Shown: one piece after another, positions 8,606 through 15,702 of the stretch | Layout: each line of letters opens with the position of its first letter | Position numbering within the stretch: the first letter of the stretch is position 1 | Source of the DNA: Rhodoferax bucti | GTDB lineage: Bacteria; Pseudomonadota; Gammaproteobacteria; Burkholderiales; Burkholderiaceae_C | DNA: 64,000 bases | Reading direction: 5' to 3' | Assembly (NCBI RefSeq): GCF_005876985.1 | Contig: NZ_VAHD01000002.1 | Coordinates: forward strand, 620,001-684,000 | Notes under the pieces: generated by a model | What the model was told of the DNA's origin: nothing | The model's database searches: none | What the model saw: the letters and a program-made list of their open reading frames with translations, nothing else | Made by a program: the position numbers and the translations under genes

Positions 8606-8663
8606 GCGCTCCTGATTCAGGAGCTACTCGCGCATAGTTCACGGGCGCTAGCGCCCGTTTTTG
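8606..8663 (+). repeat. Dispersed Comamonadaceae-type repeat, copy 3
   Basis: gctcctgattcaggagct hairpin, then actcgcgcata and gggcgctagcgcccgttttt. All sub-motifs of the family are present in the same order and orientation. Confidence 0.8.
8643..8663 (+). terminator. Terminator-like hairpin at the end of repeat copy 3
   Basis: GGGCGCTAGCGCCC is a self-complementary 14-mer immediately followed by GTTTTTG. As a plus-strand terminator it would insulate the downstream cluster from upstream plus-strand transcription. Confidence 0.5.
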
Positions 8664-8814
8664 CTTTCAAGCTGGACTTGTGCTTTGACCGCGTCATACG
8701 GCGGGTGCCCCCTGGCCTACCGAGTCGCTTCTTTGCCACAAACTTGCATCCGTGTGCAGAGTTGCCTATTTGGCGCAGTACACTGCATTCGCTCTTTCAC
8801 ACGGGAGGTGTGGG

Positions 8815-10311
8815 ATGGGCGACGTACATTCACGGGCAGGCTATAAAAACATAATTGCCAGCCTTCCCTGTGCCGATGCAGAACGGTTGCAGACTTTGAT
8901 TCGATTCACAGCATCACCTACTTACCCATTGCGTCGGCGAACTCTGCTCATGGCCGGAGTGGCGGCGGCAGGGTCTACGACCTACGGCAGCAGTCCAGAG
9001 GCCGTGCCTTGCACCGCTTTGTTGATTGGTAACAGCCGCTACCAAAGCAATGCCGTGCTGAATAATCCCGCAACGGATATGGCGCTATTGGCGCCTGCAC
9101 TGAGGTCATTGGGGGCGACCACGCAGGTTGCGCTCGACTTGGGACGCGAACAGCTGGCTGCAACGATCTATCGATTTTTGAAATCGATGGAGGCGCAACG
9201 AACCGCGGTCTGGGTGTCCTACAGCGGCCATGCGGTGCAGGTGGATGGTCGCAACTACTTATTGGGTGTGGACAGCCGCTTCGAGTCCGAGGCCGAGGTG
9301 CGAAGCAGCGGTTATGACCTGGATGAGCTGCTGCGCCGTATCGCCCAAGTGAATCCGCGGGCAGCCGTAGTCACGGTAGATGCTTGCCGAAACAATCCAT
9401 TCAGGCCCCCGGCAACGCGTGGCGTCCAACCCACTGGTTTGGCAAAGGTTGACTCAGCGGGCTTGTTTGTAGGGTTTTCTACCGCGCCCTACACCAAAGC
9501 ACTGGACGGCTCGGATGCGGCGGGTAGTCCTTATGCGCGTGCTTTGGTTGCCGCGCTGGGAAAACGCCCTCGCTCGCTGGAGGAGGTGTTCAGCGAAACG
9601 GCTGACACCGTGTACCGCCAAACAGGCGCTCAGCAAGTGCCCGAGTACCGATCCTCCATGCGTGCCGGTTGGTGGTTTGGCGCAACGGGAATCGAATTGC
9701 GCAGCACGCCCTCGACCCGCATGGCAGCAGGTGGCGCGTCCACCCAAGCAGCTACTCGCGAAGTGGGTTACAGGCCGGATTTGCCACGCCAAGCACTGCC
9801 CCCCGAAGGCCGCGAAACCACAGATTGGGATGCCGAGGATATGGCGCTGCAGCGCGCTGTCGCGCACATGGACCAGCGTGAGGCGCGCAGAGCGCTGGAC
9901 CGAGGCCAGGCTGCCCATGCATCGCTCTACGACACCGTGTTGGCGGGGATGCTCGCAGAATCCGGTTCCCAGGTCGAGCGCAACCTGCCAATGGCCGCCA
10001 AGCTGTACCGCCGTGCCGCAGAGCGTGGCCATGTGCCTGCCCAAACCTTATTGGGTGAGCTGCAATACGCCCGAGGAAACTGGGCTGATGCGTACAAGTG
10101 GTTGACGCTGGCGGCAGACCGGGGCGTAGCGCGAGCGCAGCTGGACTTGGGGCAGCTCAAGTTGGAGGGCCGCGGTGCGCAGCGAGACATTCCGGGCGCG
10201 ATGGATCAATTCAAAGCGGTTTTTCAGCAGCAAATGCTCAATGCACAAGGCGCTCACTCCCCTGAGGACATAAAGCGCTTGCAAAAGAGCCTGTCCCTTC
10301 CCAGCCGTTAA
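8815..10311 (+). CDS. Caspase-fold (C14) peptidase with C-terminal Sel1 repeats
   Basis: 498 aa from ATG 8815. A twin-arginine-like signal, LRRRTLLMAGVAAAGS (residues 39-54), precedes the peptidase domain and suggests export. The caspase-like domain (about 65-310) begins CTALLIGNSRYQS. It has the catalytic histidine in VSYSGHAVQ (His139) and the catalytic cysteine in VVTVDACRNNPF (Cys191), followed by GLFVGFSTAPYTKALDG typical of bacterial C14 proteins. The C-terminal part (about 390-475) has Sel1-type repeats: AAKLYRRAAERGHVPAQTLL, then DAYKWLTLAADRGVARAQLD. It heads a six-gene co-directional cluster. Substrate unknown; bacterial caspase-like proteases often act in stress or defence. The start is uncertain (GTG 8752 possible). 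Confidence 0.85.
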   Translation: MGDVHSRAGYKNIIASLPCADAERLQTLIRFTASPTYPLRRRTLLMAGVAAAGSTTYGSSPEAVPCTALLIGNSRYQSNAVLNNPATDMALLAPALRSLGATTQVALDLGREQLAATIYRFLKSMEAQRTAVWVSYSGHAVQVDGRNYLLGVDSRFESEAEVRSSGYDLDELLRRIAQVNPRAAVVTVDACRNNPFRPPATRGVQPTGLAKVDSAGLFVGFSTAPYTKALDGSDAAGSPYARALVAALGKRPRSLEEVFSETADTVYRQTGAQQVPEYRSSMRAGWWFGATGIELRSTPSTRMAAGGASTQAATREVGYRPDLPRQALPPEGRETTDWDAEDMALQRAVAHMDQREARRALDRGQAAHASLYDTVLAGMLAESGSQVERNLPMAAKLYRRAAERGHVPAQTLLGELQYARGNWADAYKWLTLAADRGVARAQLDLGQLKLEGRGAQRDIPGAMDQFKAVFQQQMLNAQGAHSPEDIKRLQKSLSLPSR

Positions 10312-10341
10312 TTCCGATACGTTTTTATAAAGGTCCAAACA

Positions 10342-10719
10342 GTGTGTCAGTTTCTCGAGCGTTGTGGGTTGTGGCTCTCCCGCCAAGCGGCTTTTACGTT
10401 GGTGACCTTGCTGCTTTTCTTGGGTATCGCTGCCGGTCTTTGGAAAGGCATGCCGAGCCATGTCCATACAAAAGAGGGTGGGCGGGGCGTCGCTGCAGTG
10501 GCGGCCTGTAGTCATGCCTCGGTGGATTTTGTGCCCGAAGCCACGAGCGAGGCAATCAAGCGCCTGCTCCGCGCCGAAGATGCTTATATCGTTTACGGGC
10601 CTGATGAGTTTGGTGCATTTCAACTCCGTTTTTCTGAGCGCGCACGCGCAGATGGGCCTGCCCGGCTTCGCACTGCGCCCGCTATCGAGATGGTGCAAAA
10701 CCACACAGCCTGTCCATGA
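10342..10719 (+). CDS. Small single-pass membrane protein of the caspase cluster
   Basis: 125 aa from GTG 10342, preceded by AAAGG and 30 bp after the caspase-like gene. One hydrophobic helix at about residues 15-33 (AAFTLVTLLLFLGIAAGLW) is followed by a probably periplasmic domain with VDFVPEATSEAIKRLLRAED and ends in TAPAIEMVQNHTACP. No known domain is recognised. Its stop overlaps the ATG of the SulP-like gene (ATGA), so the two are translationally coupled. It could be an accessory subunit of the cluster, but no function can be assigned. Confidence 0.65.
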   Translation: MCQFLERCGLWLSRQAAFTLVTLLLFLGIAAGLWKGMPSHVHTKEGGRGVAAVAACSHASVDFVPEATSEAIKRLLRAEDAYIVYGPDEFGAFQLRFSERARADGPARLRTAPAIEMVQNHTACP

Positions 10720-12056
10720 GCAGCCTACCCTCCGACCGGCCTGCAGTGCCGCTAGACCCCTTGAAGAACCTGTGGGCTGGGGCTGTCAGTGCCCTTGTTT
10801 TTTATGCTGAATACCTCGGCCTGGGGGCGACACTTGGCAGTAAATTTTTTGGGGAAACACCGACTGCGTCTTCACTAGGGGCGCTCTTGGTGCTGCTGGC
10901 GGTCGTTGTTGCGGCATTGCTGGCATGGCCGGGTCGTGCGGTTTTTCTGGCCGGTCCGCGCGGCGCATCGGTGGCTATTTTGGGAGGGCTGTCAGCGTGG
11001 CTGGGTCAATATCTAGGCACAAGCCCTTCGCAACAAGTGGGTCTGGTGGGCATGCTGTTAGTCGGGGCTGCGCTGACCTTGCTGGCAGCCCGGCACCCCA
11101 AAGTCCAAGGTGCGCTGGAGAAAGCCCCGTTGGGCGTGGTGCAGGGGTTTATGTATGCGACAGCGACCCTCATTGTTTGCGATGCCGTCTTTAAGCAACT
11201 CTATGGTTGCTTGCAGGTGAGCGAGTTGACCAGTTGGGCCATCTTCCTACCCACTGTGATTGGGGGCGTTCTGTGGAAGCCCGCCCTCTCCGCGCTAGCG
11301 GCGGGGCCCATGCGCCGCACGCAGCAGCTGTTAAAGCTCGTGCAGCCCATGGGCCTGCCGATCGCGGCTGGGGTTTCTTGGTGTGCGTACGAGGCAACAG
11401 TGCTGGCCTTGCCTCACGCAGACAAATGCAAACGTCTAGGCGACACCACGCTGGATTGGTCGCTTTTGTCCCAGCGCGCACACCAGGTGGTCGGTGCCTT
11501 TGCGGGTGCTATGTCACCCCTGATGAGGGCGTTGGCACTGGCGGCCGGCGTGGCTCTCGGTGTCGTGCTCTTGATAGAAAGCTTGACCGCTTTTGCGCCC
11601 GATGGAGATTCGCTCACCCACCAAAAGCGCACGCGCCTCTTGGAGGTTTCAACGACCAGCAATCTAGTGGCAGCTTGCGTGGGGGGCTGTTGCTCGTCCT
11701 ACTCGAGTGCGCGCACCGTGGTACTGCGCAATTTGGGCGCAACGCACCCGATGGCCTCACTGGCGCATGGCCTGACCGTTGCTGCCATTGCGATGCTGGC
11801 AGGGCGCTGGGTGGCACTGGTGCCCAGTCTGACGGTGGCAGTGGCGTTGACGCTGGTAGGTGTGCAGATGATTGGTGAGGCGACCCAAACGGTGTGGCGT
11901 GATGCCTACCACCCGCGAGCACCCCTTCTGCCTTTCTTGGCGGGGGTGTTGTTTTGGGCGGTCGTGCTGGCGAGCGTCGCCAGTGGTCACTCATTGGTAG
12001 GACTGGTCGTCGGCACGGTGTTGGCTTGGGCTTCTTATAAATGGATCGCTGAATGA
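10716..12056 (+). CDS. SulP/SLC26-like multi-pass membrane protein without STAS domain
   Basis: 446 aa, almost entirely hydrophobic, with roughly 10-12 membrane helices. The start (LDPLKNLWAGAVSALVFYAE), LAGPRGASVAILGGLSAWLG and the later NLVAACVGGCCSSYSSARTV, followed by a Gly-Ala-Thr-His turn, resemble the transmembrane core of SulP anion transporters. The C-terminal cytoplasmic STAS domain of typical SulP proteins is absent; the protein ends in VLAWASYKWIAE. The similarity is by pattern only, so transport and its substrate are unproven. Overlapping start and stop codons (ATGA) on both sides tie it to the one-TM protein and the CHASE2 protein. Confidence 0.65.
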   Translation: MSSLPSDRPAVPLDPLKNLWAGAVSALVFYAEYLGLGATLGSKFFGETPTASSLGALLVLLAVVVAALLAWPGRAVFLAGPRGASVAILGGLSAWLGQYLGTSPSQQVGLVGMLLVGAALTLLAARHPKVQGALEKAPLGVVQGFMYATATLIVCDAVFKQLYGCLQVSELTSWAIFLPTVIGGVLWKPALSALAAGPMRRTQQLLKLVQPMGLPIAAGVSWCAYEATVLALPHADKCKRLGDTTLDWSLLSQRAHQVVGAFAGAMSPLMRALALAAGVALGVVLLIESLTAFAPDGDSLTHQKRTRLLEVSTTSNLVAACVGGCCSSYSSARTVVLRNLGATHPMASLAHGLTVAAIAMLAGRWVALVPSLTVAVALTLVGVQMIGEATQTVWRDAYHPRAPLLPFLAGVLFWAVVLASVASGHSLVGLVVGTVLAWASYKWIAE

Positions 12057-13540
12057 GTTTCTCTTTGAATTTATCCAAGTGGCGGAGTAAATGGAGCGCT
12101 GTGCATTGGCGCGAAGAGGTATCCAAAGGCGCCATCGCCATCGTGATTGGGGTGATCGCTTCTTATGTCATACCGCTCGTCATGGGGGAAGAGTTTTTGG
12201 TGCGTCAAGTCGCCCGTGTTTACGCCCCTTTGGCGGGCGCTTGGCACGGCAACGAGCAACGCGACGAAGTGTCGGTCATGCTGGTGGATGACACCTCTCT
12301 GCAAAGTGCAGGTCAATCTTGGCCCGCGGATTACGGGTATTACGCTCGCTTGTTGGATGCGTTAACGCTCTATAAGCCACGTGCAGTGTTCATTGATGTC
12401 GTGTTTGCAGCAGAACGCAAGGACCCCTCTATTGAACGGCTGCTCGCCGCTGCCTGTCGCGCCCATGCGGCCGGGGTCAAGCTCTACTTTGCGGCTCGGC
12501 GCGATCCCGCGGGGCATTTCCTGCTGCGTCCCGACTTGGAAGCCTTGGCACCTGCTTGCCTGCAAAAGGTCGCAGTGGAATACGATCCTGACGCTGTTGA
12601 TCAAACTGCCTGGACCTATCCTGTCGCCGCCGACTCTGATGCTGCAGATGGTGCCATTCGGAGCGCGGCAGGCAGCATTTACCGCGACATGGGTGGCGTG
12701 ATGCCAAAACACCAGCATGCTGAACTGGCGGTGAACTGGGGTTTGCAGCCGGCGGAGCGTGGTATTGACTGGTTGCAATTGCAGTCTGCGCCAGCCCACG
12801 GCGGTGCGCATGGCGAGGAAGCGCATACACCGCACGATGCCAAAGCCGCATCGTACTGCCGCGCTGCGGGACACCCCTTGTTTGAGGCACTACCCGCCTT
12901 CGTGAGACGCCAGGTCGATGCAGATGCGACCAAGCCGATATGCGTCTTCCACAACACGCTGTACCCATCTGACCTGCAAACTACCTCGGACGAGGAAGAA
13001 AAGTGGCTTGCCGAGCATTTGGGCGGGCGGGTTGTGATGCTGGGTACCGCGTTGCAAGGGTCTAACGACCGGGTCTTGTCACCACTGCATGGCCGGATAC
13101 CCGGCGTCTATATGCACGCCATGGCGCTGGACAATTTATTGACCTATGGCGACAGATACCACCGCGCTGCCCACTTGGGTGCGACCTCCGACGGCATGAG
13201 GGTGTTGGGCCTTCTTGTGGCCGGTTTGTTTTTGGTCGTTTTTGGCAGACTTTTTCTTGAGCTCTGTTCGAAAAAAAAGGAATCTAGTGGCAGGAGTAGA
13301 TGGAGCCAATTTTCGACATGGGCGGGACGGTTGTTGGTCAAAACCGTCATGTACTCGTGTTTCATTATTGCGATGTTGGCAGCAGGCCGATGGCTGTTTG
13401 GCCTGGGCTTTCTGACCGTTATTCATGTGGCCCTGTTCTCTTTTGCTGCCGAATGGTTGGAGTGGAACGAGGGACTCTGGGATTGGCTGAAAAGCCCGAG
13501 CGCCGAAGGCGCGCACGACTCACACACAGGCAACACTTAA
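12053..13540 (+). CDS. CHASE2 sensor protein lacking an output domain
   Basis: 495 aa. An N-terminal helix (about 27-45, AIAIVIGVIASYVIPLV) is followed by a long extracytoplasmic CHASE2 domain. Typical elements are VSVMLVDDTSLQSAGQSWPA, KPRAVFIDVVF near residue 110 and, at the end, GRIPGVYMHAMALDNLL near 350. Three C-terminal helices follow (MRVLGLLVAGLFLVVFGRLF, then TVMYSCFIIAMLAAGRWL and the next). CHASE2 domains usually feed a histidine kinase, cyclase or GGDEF output; here only about 25 residues follow the last helix. It must therefore signal through partners, perhaps the caspase-like or SulP-like proteins, or have a structural role. Its ATG overlaps the previous stop. Confidence 0.82.
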   Translation: MSFSLNLSKWRSKWSAVHWREEVSKGAIAIVIGVIASYVIPLVMGEEFLVRQVARVYAPLAGAWHGNEQRDEVSVMLVDDTSLQSAGQSWPADYGYYARLLDALTLYKPRAVFIDVVFAAERKDPSIERLLAAACRAHAAGVKLYFAARRDPAGHFLLRPDLEALAPACLQKVAVEYDPDAVDQTAWTYPVAADSDAADGAIRSAAGSIYRDMGGVMPKHQHAELAVNWGLQPAERGIDWLQLQSAPAHGGAHGEEAHTPHDAKAASYCRAAGHPLFEALPAFVRRQVDADATKPICVFHNTLYPSDLQTTSDEEEKWLAEHLGGRVVMLGTALQGSNDRVLSPLHGRIPGVYMHAMALDNLLTYGDRYHRAAHLGATSDGMRVLGLLVAGLFLVVFGRLFLELCSKKKESSGRSRWSQFSTWAGRLLVKTVMYSCFIIAMLAAGRWLFGLGFLTVIHVALFSFAAEWLEWNEGLWDWLKSPSAEGAHDSHTGNT

Positions 13541-13564
13541 AACATCAACCAAGGGAGATGAACT

Positions 13565-13927
13565 ATGAAGTCAATTCAACACGTTTTGAAGCGAGGCGTT
13601 TGGGTCAGCATACTAGGCCTCGCGTCTATGGCCTATGCAGCAGAACCCGTTACCACCATGAGTGTGTTGTCTGCCAAGGTGGATCCTTTGCCTGTGTTCG
13701 CCAGCCCGGGCGATGCCAATCCGACCGGCTCGGTTCCGGCCACCGGTTTGCCGTGGGTTATCAAAGAGTCGCGGGCTGATTTTTTTAAAGTGAATGTGGG
13801 GGGGCGTGACGTGTGGGTGGATGCGTTGATGGTGCGCGCCAGTCAGAAGGTTTCCGCCCGCTGTGCAGCCATCCAGGGTGCGCAGGTAGCGGCCGAGCTG
13901 GGTGCGTCGTCAGAACGTTGCCGCTAA
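13565..13927 (+). CDS. Small secreted SH3-like protein
   Basis: 120 aa with a signal peptide (MKSIQHVLKRGVWVSILGLA, cleavage after MAYA). The mature part, TMSVLSAKVDPLPVFASPGD to WVIKESRADFFKVNVGGRDV and WVDALMV, has the spacing of bacterial SH3b domains (xVYxxPs...G...WxKV...GW V). Such domains bind peptidoglycan or protein ligands in the periplasm. A ribosome-binding site AGGGAG lies before ATG 13565. Two cysteines near the C-terminus (ARCAAIQG, SSERCR) could pair. It is 24 bp after the CHASE2 gene and 5 bp before the M48 gene. Confidence 0.65.
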   Translation: MKSIQHVLKRGVWVSILGLASMAYAAEPVTTMSVLSAKVDPLPVFASPGDANPTGSVPATGLPWVIKESRADFFKVNVGGRDVWVDALMVRASQKVSARCAAIQGAQVAAELGASSERCR

Positions 13928-13932
13928 GCGCT

Positions 13933-15552
13933 ATGGCTGCAATTCTCAAGCGCTCTGTTATCGCTGTGGTGTGCGCCGGCCTGGCTGCCTGCCTTCTCAG
14001 TGCCTGCGAAACGCAGCCGCTGCAAAAGGCAACGCAAGGCCTTGCCTTGGAGGGGCCTTTGGCGCCTGCCCCTAGCCGAACTTGGGCAGATGCGGCTCAA
14101 GATGTCAACGACTACAGAATCGGCGGCTGGGGGCTCGTCGCCATGCCGGCCATGCAAGCGTATTTGAACGGCCTTTATCGCCAGCTGAAGAGCCAAGGCG
14201 GGCATCCGGAATGGCCAGGCGAGGTTTACGTGCTCGCAGACACTTCTCTCAAGTCCAACGCGACTCCTGCCGGCAACATTTACCTGTCGCTGGGTTGGTT
14301 GCAGTCCATCGAGTCGGAGGACGAGATATTTGCCTTGCTCGCACACGAGTTTGGGCATATCTATCTAGGCCATCACATTGTGTATGACGTGTCCAACGCC
14401 GGGGACGCTGCCAGCCGCCTGGCGGCGATTGGCATTGCTTTGGCTGACAAGACCTCCAATGCTGCTGGGCTAAACGGGGTGTACGCGATCGGAGCGTTGC
14501 GCTCGGTGGCAGCCAGCACCCTAGTTCCGGCCTGGAAGCGCTCAGTCGAAGAGGAGGCTGATCGTTTTGGTGCCACCCTCAGCCTGCGTGCCAATTACAG
14601 CTATCCGAGCGGATTCAAGACCGTGTTGGAGCGTATTTCTAGCTACGACGCCATCCAACGCGAACAGGTCAATAAGGCGAGCAACGAGGCGGAGCGTCTC
14701 CAGCGCGAGGCCAGTTTGAGTGCCGTTGCCGAGCGTGCGAGGCAGGCGAAAGGCGATACCAAAGACGTTACTGGCCTACAGGCGGGGGTATCGAACCTGG
14801 AGGTCAAGCTCAACGCTGCGATGTTCGACGCCGGTGCAGCCATAAAACGAGCCCTCTCTTCGGCCGCTTCCCTCGCTCAAGAGACGCATGAGGATGCCGA
14901 TACACGTGAAGAAAAATTGACCAAAGCGGTAGTGCCAGCGTTGGCAGGGCGTTCTCGCTCAAGCACCCGCACTGCGCCTTGGGAAGCAATCAAGAACGAA
15001 ATCGGCACCGCCGAAATCCTTGCGCACTACGCCTTGTTACCGAAGGTGGAAGAAGCGTTGTCGCGCAATGCTTATGCAGAGGCGCTGAAGACAGCCACAG
15101 TTGCAGCCTCGGGCCGCACTTCCAATGATGCATGGCCACTCTCTCTTTTGCGCACTGCCACCTTACTGGCTAAGCCAGGCACCTCTGTGTCCGCGCTGGA
15201 CAAACGCCAGTTTTCGGCGGCAGAGCGGTCTTGGCAATATGCCTCCATCGTTATCAAAGAGGCAGCTCAGTCGAACCGCGAGAATGCGCGCGTTTTGTGG
15301 GAGCAGCAATTCAATTATTTTCAAAAGGCTCCCGCGTTATGGCCTGAGGTGATCGGGCTCTACCGCCGCAGTGGCTACTTGAACGAAGCGCGAGCGATGG
15401 CAAACACCTGTGCACTGACACTAGCCAACTATCGTGATGCCTGCATCGTTAACGCACAAACCGATGAAGAGAAGCGCGCTATTGCAGCGGCATCGGAACA
15501 AAAGGCCAAGGAGTTGGCAGACCAATTGGCGGGCAAACTTAAACTCAAGTAG
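13933..15552 (+). CDS. M48-family lipoprotein metallopeptidase
   Basis: 539 aa from ATG 13933, five bases after the SH3-like gene. The signal peptide ends in a lipobox (LLSAC, Cys25), so it should be a lipid-anchored periplasmic protein. The zinc motif HEFGH is in LLAHEFGHIYLGHH near residue 140, and the third ligand is the glutamate in SVEEEADRFGATL near 205. This is the arrangement of M48 (BepA/LoiP-like) peptidases. The region after about residue 230 is helical and rich in Ala/Glu/Lys (EAERLQREASLSAVAERARQ), with TPR-like stretches at the C-terminus as in BepA. Last gene of the cluster; probably envelope protein quality control or partner processing. Confidence 0.85.
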   Translation: MAAILKRSVIAVVCAGLAACLLSACETQPLQKATQGLALEGPLAPAPSRTWADAAQDVNDYRIGGWGLVAMPAMQAYLNGLYRQLKSQGGHPEWPGEVYVLADTSLKSNATPAGNIYLSLGWLQSIESEDEIFALLAHEFGHIYLGHHIVYDVSNAGDAASRLAAIGIALADKTSNAAGLNGVYAIGALRSVAASTLVPAWKRSVEEEADRFGATLSLRANYSYPSGFKTVLERISSYDAIQREQVNKASNEAERLQREASLSAVAERARQAKGDTKDVTGLQAGVSNLEVKLNAAMFDAGAAIKRALSSAASLAQETHEDADTREEKLTKAVVPALAGRSRSSTRTAPWEAIKNEIGTAEILAHYALLPKVEEALSRNAYAEALKTATVAASGRTSNDAWPLSLLRTATLLAKPGTSVSALDKRQFSAAERSWQYASIVIKEAAQSNRENARVLWEQQFNYFQKAPALWPEVIGLYRRSGYLNEARAMANTCALTLANYRDACIVNAQTDEEKRAIAAASEQKAKELADQLAGKLKLK

Positions 15553-15562
15553 CGTGACGGAC

Positions 15563-15611
15563 GAGTAAGAAGGCACCTACAGCGCATGACTGCGGATCCG
15601 GCTTCTTACTC
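15563..15611 (+). terminator. Inverted repeat after the caspase-M48 cluster
   Basis: GAGTAAGAAG (15563-15572) and CTTCTTACTC (15602-15611) form a perfect 10-bp stem with a 29-base loop, 10 bases after the M48 stop. There is no T-run, so it may be a degenerate terminator or another repeat. Confidence 0.3.
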
Positions 15612-15640
15612 ACCCATGAAGATCGCTGGAGATGGTGAAA

Positions 15641-15697
15641 TTTGCTCCTAAATCAGGAGCTGCTTGCGCATATTCCACGAGCGCTAGAGCCCGATTT
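15641..15697 (+). repeat. Dispersed Comamonadaceae-type repeat, copy 4
   Basis: tttgctcctaaatcaggagc hairpin followed by tgcttgcgcatattccacga and gcgctagagcccgattt. Located between the 3' ends of the M48 gene and the efflux outer-membrane gene. Confidence 0.85.
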
Positions 15698-15702
15698 GGT
15701 AC

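Larger units (their letters stand above)
8511..8814. other. 304-bp gap with repeat copy 3 and the leader of the caspase cluster
   Basis: The left part is the promoter side of the DUF3617-like gene. The centre is the dispersed repeat (8606-8663) ending in a strong hairpin. The right part, 8664-8814, should contain the promoter of the caspase-like gene. An open frame of the caspase gene reaches back to a GTG at 8752, but that segment has no domain similarity. GGGAGG at 8803-8808 is a good ribosome-binding site for the ATG at 8815. Confidence 0.5.
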
